38,944 bases of DNA, taken from contig CAZJWJ010000048.1 in NCBI GenBank assembly GCA_964549495.1, positions 1 through 38,944 of the forward strand, read 5' to 3'. The notes below the pieces were generated by a model that searched no databases, was not told the origin of the DNA, and saw nothing but the letters and a program-made list of their open reading frames with translations. Both the position numbers and the translations under genes were made by a program. Shown here piece by piece: positions 16,256-23,412 of the stretch (position 1 is the first letter of the stretch; every line of letters begins with the position of its first letter). Source of the stretch: JACKBJ01 sp964549495 (GTDB lineage Bacteria > Chloroflexota > Anaerolineae > Epilineales > Epilineaceae).

Positions 16256-17386
16256 ATGACCTGCCCATCGATTCGGAGCCTTCATCGCTCGATCGGCTTG
16301 GCCACCTTGATCGCGCTCGCGATCGTCGCTTGCGAGCGCGGCGACCCGTCCGGGACCGCGACAGAGACCGGCCTCGCGTCGCCGGACTCGAGCGCGGAGG
16401 CCGGCGGCCAGCCGGAAGGCATGCAGACCGCGGCCCCCTTGCAGTCCGAGACCGAGCCGGCCGGCACGGCCCGGCCCACGGCCGAAGCCGCGGCAGCAGC
16501 CACCGCAGCGGCCGCGGCCCTGCTGCCGCAGGTCATCGACAGCTGGGGCCAGCCCGGCAGCGAGCCCGGCCAGATGACCTTGCCCTTCGACGTCGCCGCG
16601 GACGGTCAGGGCCACCTCTACGTCAGCGACTCGACGGGAGTGAGCAAGTACACCGAAGAAGGCGACTTCGTCTTGCGCGTCGGCGAGGGCGACCTGCCCA
16701 TGGCCGAGGGCCTGGCCGTCGGGCCGGACGGCTTGCTCTACGTCTCGGGATACGGCGCCCTGGTGCGGGTCTACGACGCCGAGGGCCGCCTGCAAGGCGA
16801 GATCGGCCAGGCCGGCGAGGGACCCGGACAACTGCTCGAGCCGACCGATCTGGCCTTCGATGGCCAGGGAAACCTGCTGGTGGCCGATGCCGGCAACCGC
16901 TACCTGCTTCGCTTCTCGCCCCAGGGCCAGCTGCTGGGCAGCATCGGCGAGCCCGGCGAGCAAAGCGGTCAGTTCACCGCCCCGCGCAGCGTGGCGGTCG
17001 ATGCCGAGGACCGCATCTACGTGGGCATGGGCGATGACTTCTTGCTCCAACGCTTTTCGCCAGATGGCAGCTACCTGGACAGCTTCGGCCAGGGCAGCCT
17101 GGACGAGACGCTCTTCCGCGTCGGTGGCGTGGCGGTCGACCCGGAGATCCCCATCGCCTACGTGTCGCAGTCCGTGGGCCACAAGATCCAGGCCTTCGAC
17201 ATGCGCCAGGATCCAGCGCGGCTGCTCTGGGAGCTGGGAGGTCGCCCGGGAATGCGCCGCGGCGAACTCACGGGCCCGACCGGCTTGGACTTCTCGGAGG
17301 GCAAGCTCTTCGTGGCCGACACCAGCAACCATCGGATCCAGGTCTTCGACGTCAGCCAAGTCGGCCGCTCGAGCTTCGACGAGTAG
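16256..17386 (+). CDS. NHL-repeat beta-propeller lipoprotein
   Basis: Predicted 376-residue exported lipoprotein. The signal peptide ends in AIVAC (Cys26), followed by a Ser/Thr/Glu/Ala-rich linker that ends in an alanine run (about residues 80-93). From about 94 to 370 there are roughly six NHL-type repeats with blades such as PFDVAADGQGHLYVSD, PTDLAFDGQGNLLVADAGN and GPTGLDFSEGKLFVADTSN, closing in NHRIQVFD. NHL propellers bind proteins, sugars or other ligands; no catalytic site is visible. ATG 16256 has AGGAGA 7 bases upstream. It is followed about 100 bases downstream by a strong terminator and appears to be transcribed on its own from the promoter overlapping the HAD stop. Confidence 0.88.
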   Translation: MTCPSIRSLHRSIGLATLIALAIVACERGDPSGTATETGLASPDSSAEAGGQPEGMQTAAPLQSETEPAGTARPTAEAAAAATAAAAALLPQVIDSWGQPGSEPGQMTLPFDVAADGQGHLYVSDSTGVSKYTEEGDFVLRVGEGDLPMAEGLAVGPDGLLYVSGYGALVRVYDAEGRLQGEIGQAGEGPGQLLEPTDLAFDGQGNLLVADAGNRYLLRFSPQGQLLGSIGEPGEQSGQFTAPRSVAVDAEDRIYVGMGDDFLLQRFSPDGSYLDSFGQGSLDETLFRVGGVAVDPEIPIAYVSQSVGHKIQAFDMRQDPARLLWELGGRPGMRRGELTGPTGLDFSEGKLFVADTSNHRIQVFDVSQVGRSSFDE

Positions 17387-17459
17387 CCGACCACCCGCGC
17401 GCCGTCGGGTGCATCGCCGATCCGATCGCCCGCGCGCGGGCTTTCCGAATGGCCGCCGA

Positions 17460-17481
17460 GTCCGGGGGAAGTTCCCCGGAC
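17460..17481. other. Hairpin preceding the terminator
   Basis: GTCCGGGG (17460-17467) pairs perfectly with CCCCGGAC (17474-17481) around a 6-base loop. No T-tract follows. It sits 8 bases before the larger terminator palindrome and may add to termination or transcript stability. Confidence 0.5.
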
Positions 17482-17489
17482 CGGCGCGA

Positions 17490-17519
17490 AAACCCCCGCC
17501 CGGATCCGGGCGGGGGTTT
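17490..17519. terminator. Bidirectional intrinsic terminator for the NHL gene and ssb
   Basis: A perfect 30-base palindrome centred between 17504 and 17505: AAACCCCCGCCCG on the left, a GATC centre, then the exact complement ending in TTT on the right. Either strand therefore reads a GC stem of about 10 base pairs followed by a short T run, and CGATCTTT continues on the plus strand. It lies between convergent genes and can serve both. Confidence 0.85.
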
Positions 17520-17572
17520 CGATCTTTGGGCGAGAAGTCCGCCGTGACGGTCTTTCGCGGCAGTCCTACCGC

Positions 17573-17589
17573 TTGGCACGCTCCTTGCA
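17573..17589 (+). promoter_or_regulatory. Sigma-54 (-24/-12) promoter-like sequence
   Basis: TTGGCACG (17573-17580), four bases, then TTGCA (17585-17589) fits the TGGCACG-N4-TTGCW consensus of RpoN promoters without a mismatch. The predicted start is near 17600. Downstream there is AGGAG and an ATG at 17620, but no recognisable gene on this strand until mraZ at 18455. It may be a chance match or may drive an RNA antisense to ssb. Confidence 0.35.
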
Positions 17590-17718
17590 CCTCGACGGGC
17601 ACCACAGGAGCGAGCCCCGATGCTCAGAACCGAAGGACAAGTCCCCGGTCCCACCGATCATGGCCGCGGACACCGCGAAGCATGGCGAGCGGCTGACGAG
17701 GCAAGAGAGACCCAGGCT

Positions 17719-18156
17719 CTAGAAAGGGATCTCCTCTTCCGCCAGCTGCCCGTCTCCATCGCCGTCGGAGCTGGAAGCGCCGCCGGAGAAGCCATCGGCT
17801 TCGGCGAAGTCGGGCACCGAGGCGGAATCGCCAGGGCCTCCGAGGAACTTGACGATGTTGCCGCGCAACTCCCAGGAGTAACGCGTCACGCCCTGCTGGT
17901 CTTCGTACTGGCTGGTCCGGATCTCGCCGTCGACCAAGACGCTGCGGCCCTTCTCGAGATACTGGTTGCAGATTTCCGCCTGGCGCCCGAAGACGCTGAC
18001 CCGGAACCAGGTAGTCTCCTCGTTCGGGTTGCCTTCGTTGTCGGTCCAGCGACGGTTGGTGGCCACCGGGAAGTTGGCGACCGGGGTTCCACTGGCGGTG
18101 TAGCGAAGCTCGGGATCGCGACCGAGATTGCCCACGATGACGACGCGCTGATACAT
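17719..18156 (-). CDS. ssb: Single-stranded DNA-binding protein
   Basis: Predicted 145-residue protein with an OB fold at residues 1-110 (MYQRVVIVGNLGRDPELRY, then TTWFRVSVFGRQAE and SVLVDGEIRTSQY), a Gly/Ser/Asp-rich flexible linker and the acidic C-terminal tip AEEEIPF, which in SSBs docks replication and repair partners. Length and layout are those of a standard tetrameric bacterial SSB. Start ATG 18156 has AGGAG 6 bases upstream. It stands alone, not beside rpsF/rpsR, and is transcribed divergently from mraZ. A strong promoter and an inverted repeat at the transcription start suggest repressor control, possibly SOS. Confidence 0.96.
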   Translation of the reverse strand: MYQRVVIVGNLGRDPELRYTASGTPVANFPVATNRRWTDNEGNPNEETTWFRVSVFGRQAEICNQYLEKGRSVLVDGEIRTSQYEDQQGVTRYSWELRGNIVKFLGGPGDSASVPDFAEADGFSGGASSSDGDGDGQLAEEEIPF

Positions 18157-18198
18157 GATCCACTCCTATCTGTTTGGGGATCGTGGGTGACATGCGAT

Positions 18199-18218
18199 AC
18201 TAGAATAGATGTTCTAGT
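18199..18218. promoter_or_regulatory. LexA-like inverted repeat at the ssb transcription start
   Basis: ACTAGAA (18199-18205) and TTCTAGT (18212-18218) form a perfect 7-base inverted repeat with a 6-base spacer. Read on the minus strand the core is GAAC-ATCT-ATTC, one mismatch from the GAAC-N4-GTTC core of Gram-positive-type SOS boxes. It covers about +3 to +22 of the predicted ssb transcript, a good place for a repressor. Confidence 0.5.
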
Positions 18219-18227
18219 CGCGACTCC

Positions 18228-18255
18228 AGTATACCCAGCTTCGACCGCTTGTCAA
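18228..18255 (-). promoter_or_regulatory. Promoter of ssb
   Basis: On the minus strand a perfect TTGACA (18255-18250) and TATACT (18233-18228) are spaced by 16 bases. The predicted start is near 18221, giving a leader of about 65 bases ending in AGGAG and the ssb ATG at 18156. Confidence 0.7.
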
Positions 18256-18329
18256 TCCCTTCGGATGCACAAAGCGGCCGATTCGAGCCGGAGATTTCTT
18301 AAAATTCGCCCCGATGGGGCGTCAGGGGG

Positions 18330-18358
18330 TTGTGTTGGAGGTTACCGTCAAGTAAAAT
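18330..18358 (+). promoter_or_regulatory. Promoter of mraZ and the dcw cluster
   Basis: TTGTGT (18330-18335) and TAAAAT (18353-18358) are spaced by 17 bases. The predicted start near 18365 lies directly before the three MraZ-type repeats, about 90 bases from the mraZ ATG. Confidence 0.6.
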
Positions 18359-18367
18359 GGTCGTCAG

Positions 18368-18394
18368 GTGGGGATTTGTGGGGACTTGTGGGGA
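18368..18394 (+). promoter_or_regulatory. MraZ operator: three GTGGGGA direct repeats with a 10-base period
   Basis: GTGGGGA occurs at 18368-18374, 18378-18384 and 18388-18394, exactly one per helical turn. Each contains the TGGG element that MraZ of E. coli and other bacteria recognises as spaced direct repeats. The location at about +3 to +30 of the mraZ transcript fits autorepression of the cluster. Confidence 0.75.
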
Positions 18395-18454
18395 TCGATG
18401 GTATCGGATGCCCGGAATTCCCTCCCCAGATCGGCCATATCGGGACAGGCGACC

Positions 18455-18889
18455 ATGTTCTTCGGCGAATCCGAGCACAATCTGGACGACAAGGGACGGA
18501 TGATCGTGCCGGTGAGGCACCGTCCGGCCTTCGACGACGGGCTCTTCATCACCCGCGGCCTGGAGAGCTGCCTGTGGATCTTCACCATGGAGACCTGGCA
18601 GCAGATCACCGAACGGCTGGCCGACGCGCGGATGATGAGCCACGACGCGCGCCAGCTGGAGCGCCTGCTCTACTCCGGTACCGAGGCCAATCTCGACAAG
18701 CAGGGCCGGCTATTGATTCCGGCCAGCCTCCGCGGCTACGCCGGCATCGACGAGAACGACGTGGCCGTGGTGGTCGGCGTCAAGAACCGCCTCGAGCTCT
18801 GGAATCGCGAGCGGTGGACTTCGCTGACCGCCCGTCTCGGCGAGCAGGGCTCCGACTTCGCCGAGTCGATGGCGGAGCTGGGCATATGA
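18455..18889 (+). CDS. mraZ: Transcriptional regulator MraZ
   Basis: Predicted 144-residue DNA-binding protein with the two SpoVT/AbrB-like halves typical of MraZ: MFFGESEHNLDDKGRMIVP at the N-terminus and ANLDKQGRLLIPASLRGYAG in the second half. MraZ is the usual first gene of the dcw cluster and represses or tunes it. The start at ATG 18455 is chosen because the conserved MFFGE opening begins here; the frame stays open upstream only across the operator repeats. Its predicted operator lies 60-90 bases upstream. The stop overlaps the rsmH start (ATGA). Confidence 0.95.
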   Translation: MFFGESEHNLDDKGRMIVPVRHRPAFDDGLFITRGLESCLWIFTMETWQQITERLADARMMSHDARQLERLLYSGTEANLDKQGRLLIPASLRGYAGIDENDVAVVVGVKNRLELWNRERWTSLTARLGEQGSDFAESMAELGI

Positions 18890-19836
18890 ACCCGCCCGCG
18901 GAGACGACGCGTCACGAGCCGGTACTGCTCGCCGAGGTCTTGCAGGATCTGGCACCGCGCTCCGGCGGCCGCTACTTGGACGCGACCCTCGGCGGCGGCG
19001 GTCATGCCCGGGCCATCCTCGAAGCGTCGGCACCGGAGGGCCGCCTGCTGGGCCTCGACCGCGATCCGGCGGCTCTCGAACGCGCCCGCCTGACCCTGGC
19101 CGATCTGATGCCGCGATTGCGACTGCGGCAGTCAGGCTTCGACCATCTGGCGGACATCGCCAACGAGGAGGGCTTCGAGCGCTTCGAGGGCGTGCTCTTC
19201 GATCTGGGCATCTCCAGCGATCAGCTGGACGATCCCGAGCGCGGCCTCAGCTTCCTGCGCGACGGCCCGCTGGACATGCGATTAGATCCGGGCCTTCCCC
19301 GCAGCGCGGCCGACCTGGTCAACGAATTGGAGGCCGCGGAGCTGGCCGATCTGATCTACCGCTACGGCGAGGAGCCGGCCAGCCGGCGCATCGCCGCGGC
19401 CATCGTATCGGCCCGCCCGCTGGGGCGGACGCGCGAGCTGGCCGAGGTGATCGAGCGCGCCGTCGGCAGCCGCCGGCCGCGAGGGCGCCGCGCCATCCAC
19501 CCGGCCACCCGCAGCTTTCAGGCCCTGCGCATCGCGGTGAACGACGAGCTGGGGCAGATCGAGCGGGCCCTGGAGCAGGCCATCGATCGGCTGAGCATCG
19601 GCGGCCGGCTGGCCGTAATCAGCTTCCATTCGCTTGAGGACCGCATCGTCAAGCGCCGTTTGCAGCAAGCCGCCAGAGACTGCATCTGCCCGCCGGAGCT
19701 GCCGGTCTGCGTCTGCCAGGACCGACCGCGACTGCGGCTCTTGCACCGCAAGCCGGCCCAGGCCTCGGCCGAGGAGATCGAGCAGAACCCGCGAGCCCGG
19801 AGCGCGAAGCTCCGTGGCGCCGAGCGGGTCGCCTAG
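18886..19836 (+). CDS. rsmH: 16S rRNA (cytosine-1402-N4)-methyltransferase RsmH
   Basis: Predicted 316-residue SAM-dependent methyltransferase modifying C1402 of 16S rRNA in the P site. Recognisable blocks: HEPVLLAEVL at the start, the SAM-binding YLDATLGGGGHARAIL, GVLFDLGISSDQLDDPERGLSF, then HPATRSFQALRIAVNDEL and LAVISFHSLEDRIVKR near the C-terminus. Length is normal (about 310). The ATG overlaps the mraZ stop codon. The open frame begins far upstream in the antisense of ssb, but only this ATG fits the family start. About 75 bases separate its stop from the FtsL-like gene. Confidence 0.97.
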   Translation: MNPPAETTRHEPVLLAEVLQDLAPRSGGRYLDATLGGGGHARAILEASAPEGRLLGLDRDPAALERARLTLADLMPRLRLRQSGFDHLADIANEEGFERFEGVLFDLGISSDQLDDPERGLSFLRDGPLDMRLDPGLPRSAADLVNELEAAELADLIYRYGEEPASRRIAAAIVSARPLGRTRELAEVIERAVGSRRPRGRRAIHPATRSFQALRIAVNDELGQIERALEQAIDRLSIGGRLAVISFHSLEDRIVKRRLQQAARDCICPPELPVCVCQDRPRLRLLHRKPAQASAEEIEQNPRARSAKLRGAERVA

Positions 19837-19912
19837 TCCCTTCGAGTATGCACCCAGACTGATCATTTTCGAGCCTGCCACCCGAGTCCCGTATTTTGAG
19901 GAGAACCGATTC

Positions 19913-20425
19913 ATGAGCCAGCGCAGCCAGTCCGCCGCACCGCCGTCGAGCCCATCGAGCATCGCGACATCCGAGGCCAAGCACCGGCCCTGGGGAGCCC
20001 TGATCGCCCTGGCGGCTCTCGCGACCTTGGCCGGGCTCGTCTGGCTCGGCCTGTCGAGCCGGCTGGCCGACACCGGCCGCCAGATCGCCGCCCTCGATGC
20101 CCGTCGCCAGGCCCTACTCGAGCGGCGCGTCGCCGCCCTGGTGCAGCATGCCGAAGCCACCAATCCGCGCCACCTCTTCGATCGCGCCGCGGACATGGGC
20201 TTCGTCGCCGCCGGCGCCGAGCAGCTGGAGCGCTTGCCGGTGCGCGACCCGGGCGCCCTGCGCCATCCGGACTCGCCGGACCTCGCGCCCCTGGGGATCG
20301 CCCGCCTGGCCGGCAGCCACGACGGCACGCGCATCGAGCCGGCCGACGTCTCCTCGGTGCTGATGTCCCTGGGCGCGGCGGCTCCCGCCAGCGCCGACGA
20401 GACCGAGTCCGGCGAGGGCCGCTAG
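19913..20425 (+). CDS. ftsL: FtsL-like bitopic division protein
   Basis: Predicted 170-residue protein with a Ser/Pro-rich cytoplasmic N-terminus (1-26), one membrane helix (about 27-47) and a short coiled-coil-like segment (48-80, RQIAALDARRQALLERRVAAL), then an extracytoplasmic tail. Sequence identity to known FtsL is low, as usual for this protein. The call rests on size, topology, coiled coil and position between rsmH and ftsI. FtsL works with FtsB and FtsQ to activate septal FtsW-FtsI. Start ATG 19913 has GAGGAG 9 bases upstream. Its stop is one base before the ftsI start. Confidence 0.75.
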   Translation: MSQRSQSAAPPSSPSSIATSEAKHRPWGALIALAALATLAGLVWLGLSSRLADTGRQIAALDARRQALLERRVAALVQHAEATNPRHLFDRAADMGFVAAGAEQLERLPVRDPGALRHPDSPDLAPLGIARLAGSHDGTRIEPADVSSVLMSLGAAAPASADETESGEGR

Positions 20426-20426
20426 C

Positions 20427-22190
20427 GTGAGCCCGAGCAGCGCGCCCTTCTACCCGCGGCTGGGCATCCTGGCCACGGTCTTCGCCACCGTGATCGCCGT
20501 CCTCGGGCTGCGCCTGGCCTGGCTGAGCACCGCGCAGGCCGTGGATGTCGGCGGAGCATCCTGGACCCAGATCCCGGCACCCCGCGGCAGCCTGTGGGAT
20601 CGGCAGGGCGAGCTCCTGGCCACCAACGCCTTCGTCTACGAGGTAGGTCTGGACCTGGCGGCCGCCGAGCGCTGGGCGGATCTGCCCGAGCTGAGCCAGC
20701 AGGCCTCGAGCGCGCTCGGCTTGCCGGCCGGCGAGCTCGTCGACCGCATGGGCCGGGCCCTGGAAGCTTATCGGGCCGATCCGGGCGCCCCGCGGTGGAT
20801 CCGCTTGGCGACCGAGGTCCCGATGCAGCACAGCGATTCGCTGGAGCCGCTGGTCGACATGGGCGTCACGCTCAAGCGGATCCCCCGTCGGGTCTACCCG
20901 CTGGGCGCGGACATGGCGCACCTGACGGGCTTCATCTACGAGCATCACGACCCGGACGCGGAGCCCTCGGCGGCAGGTGAGGAACCGGAGCTTCGGGGCT
21001 CGGGCGGCATCGAGGCCAGCTACGACGAACAGCTGGCCGGGATCGACGGCCAGCTGGCCGGCTACTTTGGGACGCGGCCCGGCGACTTTCGGCCGGCCCG
21101 CGCAGGCAGTGACCTGCGCCTGACCATCGACCGCGACATCCAGGTGGCCGCGGCCCAAGCCCTGGCCCGCACCGTCGAGGCCCAGGATGCCGAGGGCGGC
21201 AGCGTGGTCGTGCTCGACCCGCGCACGGGCGCGCTCCTGGCATCGACCAGCCTGCCCAGCTTCGACCCTCAGAACCGCGGTGACGCCGCGGCCGAGAGCT
21301 TCGCCGACCCGGCCGTCAGCGCCATCTACGAGCCGGGCTCGGTGATCAAGGCGGTGACCCTGGCCGCGGCCATCGCCGCCGGCGCGGTGGAGGCCACCAG
21401 CCACTATCAGGACGAGGGAAGCATCGAGTACGCGGGCTTGACCATCCAGAACTGGGACCATCTGGGCCACGGCTGGATATCGATGCGCGAGATGATGGTC
21501 AACAGCCTCAACGTCGGCGCGGTCTGGGCCGCCTCGCAGCTGGGCCGCGACGGCTTCTATGCCGCCATGACCGACTTCGGCTACGGCCGGGTGACCGGCA
21601 TCGACCTGGTCGGCGAGGTGCCGGGCATCTTGCATCGCCCCGAGGACGAGGGCGATGCCTGGTACGCGGGCAACCTGGCCACCAACGCCTTCGGCCAGGG
21701 CATGTCCGCCACGCCCTTGCAGGTGGCGGTGTCCATCGCCACCATCGCCAACGACGGCCTGGCCATGCAGCCGCACGTGGTGGCCGAGCAGATTCCGGTC
21801 GGCGGCCTGCCCTTGCGCATCGAGCCTCGCGCCACCGGCCAGGTCATCCGGCCGGAGACCGCCCGCTCGCTGCGCGCGCTCATGCAGGCCGTGGTCGACG
21901 ACAAGGCCACCCAGGCTGCCATCCCCGGCTATAGCGTCGGCGGCAAGACCGGCACCAGCCAGATCGCCATCCCCGGCGGTTACGATGAAGAGGGCACCAT
22001 CGCCAGCTTTGCCGGCTTCCTGCCGGTCGACGAGCCACGGGTCGTCATCCTGGCCAAGGTCGACCGCCCCGAGGCCATCCGCGGCTCCGACGTCGCCGCC
22101 CCGCTCTTCCGCGAGGTCGCCGAGGCCGCCATCGCCGCGCTCGACATCCCGCCCGACCAGCCGCTGGGCGGCTACGGAAGCCAGCGATGA
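20427..22190 (+). CDS. ftsI: Septal peptidoglycan transpeptidase (FtsI/PBP2x-like)
   Basis: Predicted 587-residue class B PBP: one N-terminal membrane helix (about 12-33), a PBP dimer domain beginning PAPRGSLWDRQGELLA and a transpeptidase domain (about 235-570). Catalytic motifs are intact: Ser305-Lys308 (EPGSVIK), SLN at 360-362 (VNSLNVG) and KTG at 507-509 (GGKTGTSQ). No PASTA domains follow. It cross-links septal peptidoglycan with the FtsW encoded at 24545. Start GTG 20427 is one base after the ftsL-like stop. Its stop overlaps the mraY start (ATGA); murE and murF, which usually sit here, are absent. Confidence 0.94.
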   Translation: MSPSSAPFYPRLGILATVFATVIAVLGLRLAWLSTAQAVDVGGASWTQIPAPRGSLWDRQGELLATNAFVYEVGLDLAAAERWADLPELSQQASSALGLPAGELVDRMGRALEAYRADPGAPRWIRLATEVPMQHSDSLEPLVDMGVTLKRIPRRVYPLGADMAHLTGFIYEHHDPDAEPSAAGEEPELRGSGGIEASYDEQLAGIDGQLAGYFGTRPGDFRPARAGSDLRLTIDRDIQVAAAQALARTVEAQDAEGGSVVVLDPRTGALLASTSLPSFDPQNRGDAAAESFADPAVSAIYEPGSVIKAVTLAAAIAAGAVEATSHYQDEGSIEYAGLTIQNWDHLGHGWISMREMMVNSLNVGAVWAASQLGRDGFYAAMTDFGYGRVTGIDLVGEVPGILHRPEDEGDAWYAGNLATNAFGQGMSATPLQVAVSIATIANDGLAMQPHVVAEQIPVGGLPLRIEPRATGQVIRPETARSLRALMQAVVDDKATQAAIPGYSVGGKTGTSQIAIPGGYDEEGTIASFAGFLPVDEPRVVILAKVDRPEAIRGSDVAAPLFREVAEAAIAALDIPPDQPLGGYGSQR

Positions 22191-23305
22191 ACCTCTCGCA
22201 GCCGGCGGTCGCCCTCTACTACCTGTTCTTTCCGCTGGCCTTCGGCTTCGTGATCACCGTCCTGATCACCGTCCCGCTCATCGGCTGGCTGCGCGAGCGG
22301 CAACTGGGCAAGACCATCCGCAGCGACGGGCCGGATCATCAGGCGAAGGCCGGCACGCCGACCATGGGCGGGATCGGGATGCTCGTCGCCGTCATCGTCC
22401 CGGCCGCATGGATGGCCAGGACCTACGGCCTACAACCAGACGGGGAAGGCCTTGCCAAGTCGGGCTACCTCCTGGGACTGGTGGTGGTGGCAACCCTCGT
22501 TTTCGCGGCGCTCGGACTGTTGGACGACCGGCAAGGGCTCGCCAGGAAGCGAGGAAGCACCGTGGGCATCGGTCTTTCCGCAAGGCAGATGCTCGCATGG
22601 CAAGGCCTTGCAGGCTTGACGCTGGGATGGCTAGCCACGCGAAGTGAGGTGCCTACTTGGATGGGCTTGAGCACCGCACCGACATGGCTCGTCATCATCC
22701 TCTTCGCATTCGTCATCGTCGGGACCGTGAACGGCGTCAACCTCAGCGACGGCCTCGATGGCCTCGCGTCGGGGTCGATCGCGCTGGCGTCGGCCACCTT
22801 CGGCCTCATCGGCCTGATCGTAGAGGGACGGCTGCAGGATCGATATCCGATCAACGAGGTCTCGTGGCTGCTCTCCGAAGGCGCCATTCCCTTCACGAGC
22901 ACCCTCACGGGAATGATCGCGCTGGCGTTGGCCGGCGCCAGCCTCGGCTTCTTGGTCTTCAACCGCCACCCCGCCAAGGTCTTCATGGGCAACGTGGCCT
23001 CGATGGGCCTGGGCGGGGCACTGGCGATGCTCTTCATCGTCAGCGGGCTGTGGTGGCTCCTGCCGATCGTCGGGGCGGTCTTCGTGGCCGAGGTGGTCTC
23101 GGATCTGATCCAGATCGGCTACTTCAAGTGGTCCGGGGGCAAGCGGATCTTTCGGATGGCACCGCTGCACCACCACTTCGAGCTGGGCGGGATGCACGAG
23201 ACGACGGTCGTGCGGCGCTTCTGGCTGGCCGGTCTGATCGCCGGCCTGGTCGGCATCGCGGTCGCGGTCTACGCGATCGACCGGATCCCGCTCCCGATCG
23301 GATGA
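22187..23305 (+). CDS. mraY: Phospho-N-acetylmuramoyl-pentapeptide-transferase MraY
   Basis: Predicted 372-residue polytopic membrane enzyme that attaches phospho-MurNAc-pentapeptide to undecaprenyl phosphate to give lipid I. Signature sites: GTPTMGGIG near residue 57, LGLLDDRQG (Asp-Asp), VNGVNLSDGLDGLA and PLHHHFELGG near the C-terminus, all expected catalytic or substrate-binding blocks. About ten hydrophobic helices. ATG overlaps the ftsI stop. The stretch from about 22400 to 22950 looks visibly less GC-rich and uses more varied third positions than neighbouring genes, which may only reflect membrane codons. The downstream stop is followed by 94 bases to the murD-like gene. Confidence 0.96.
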   Translation: MNLSQPAVALYYLFFPLAFGFVITVLITVPLIGWLRERQLGKTIRSDGPDHQAKAGTPTMGGIGMLVAVIVPAAWMARTYGLQPDGEGLAKSGYLLGLVVVATLVFAALGLLDDRQGLARKRGSTVGIGLSARQMLAWQGLAGLTLGWLATRSEVPTWMGLSTAPTWLVIILFAFVIVGTVNGVNLSDGLDGLASGSIALASATFGLIGLIVEGRLQDRYPINEVSWLLSEGAIPFTSTLTGMIALALAGASLGFLVFNRHPAKVFMGNVASMGLGGALAMLFIVSGLWWLLPIVGAVFVAEVVSDLIQIGYFKWSGGKRIFRMAPLHHHFELGGMHETTVVRRFWLAGLIAGLVGIAVAVYAIDRIPLPIG

Positions 23306-23328
23306 AGGACTTGAACGGAGGAATGAAG

Positions 23329-23412
23329 ATGACCCATCGAAACGGACCGATCGGAGCGAGCCCGCCAGAGGGCGACCGCAGGCGCAAGAGGAGACATCGA
23401 TGCATACGCTGA
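23329..23412 (+). CDS. Possible small leader ORF before the murD-like gene
   Basis: A 27-codon frame, ATG 23329 to TGA 23412, with GGAGG 7 bases upstream (an ATG at 23323 lies too close). The peptide is very basic (ending in an Arg/Lys-rich stretch) and matches nothing I know. It overlaps the start of the murD-like gene by 13 bases in another frame, so it could act as a coupling or leader peptide. It may equally be chance. Confidence 0.25.
   Translation: MTHRNGPIGASPPEGDRRRKRRHRCIR

Larger units (their letters stand above)
17387..17718. other. Gene-free convergent region between the NHL gene and ssb
   Basis: About 330 bases with no convincing gene. It holds two adjacent hairpins (17460-17481 and 17490-17519), a sequence matching the sigma-54 promoter consensus (17573-17589) and AGGAG (17606-17610) before an ATG at 17620. 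The frame opened by that ATG runs into the antisense of ssb and has no recognisable product. Confidence 0.6.

Noticed and set aside
18308..18320. GCCCC-GAT-GGGGC hairpin as a terminator before mraZ
   Set aside because: Only 5 base pairs with no T-tract, and it lies upstream of the mraZ promoter with no gene ending nearby.
18368..18394. Repeats considered as a CRISPR or microsatellite
   Set aside because: Only three 7-base units with 3-base spacers, located at the mraZ promoter; a MraZ operator explains them.
17620..19836. A 738-codon open frame starting behind the sigma-54-like site
   Set aside because: The first ~420 codons run antisense to ssb, through the control region and through mraZ in the wrong frame; only rsmH from 18886 is supported.
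22400..22950. Lower-GC patch in mraY as a sign of horizontal transfer
   Set aside because: The gene is in its expected place with full motifs and overlapping start; the shift is mild and was judged only by eye.
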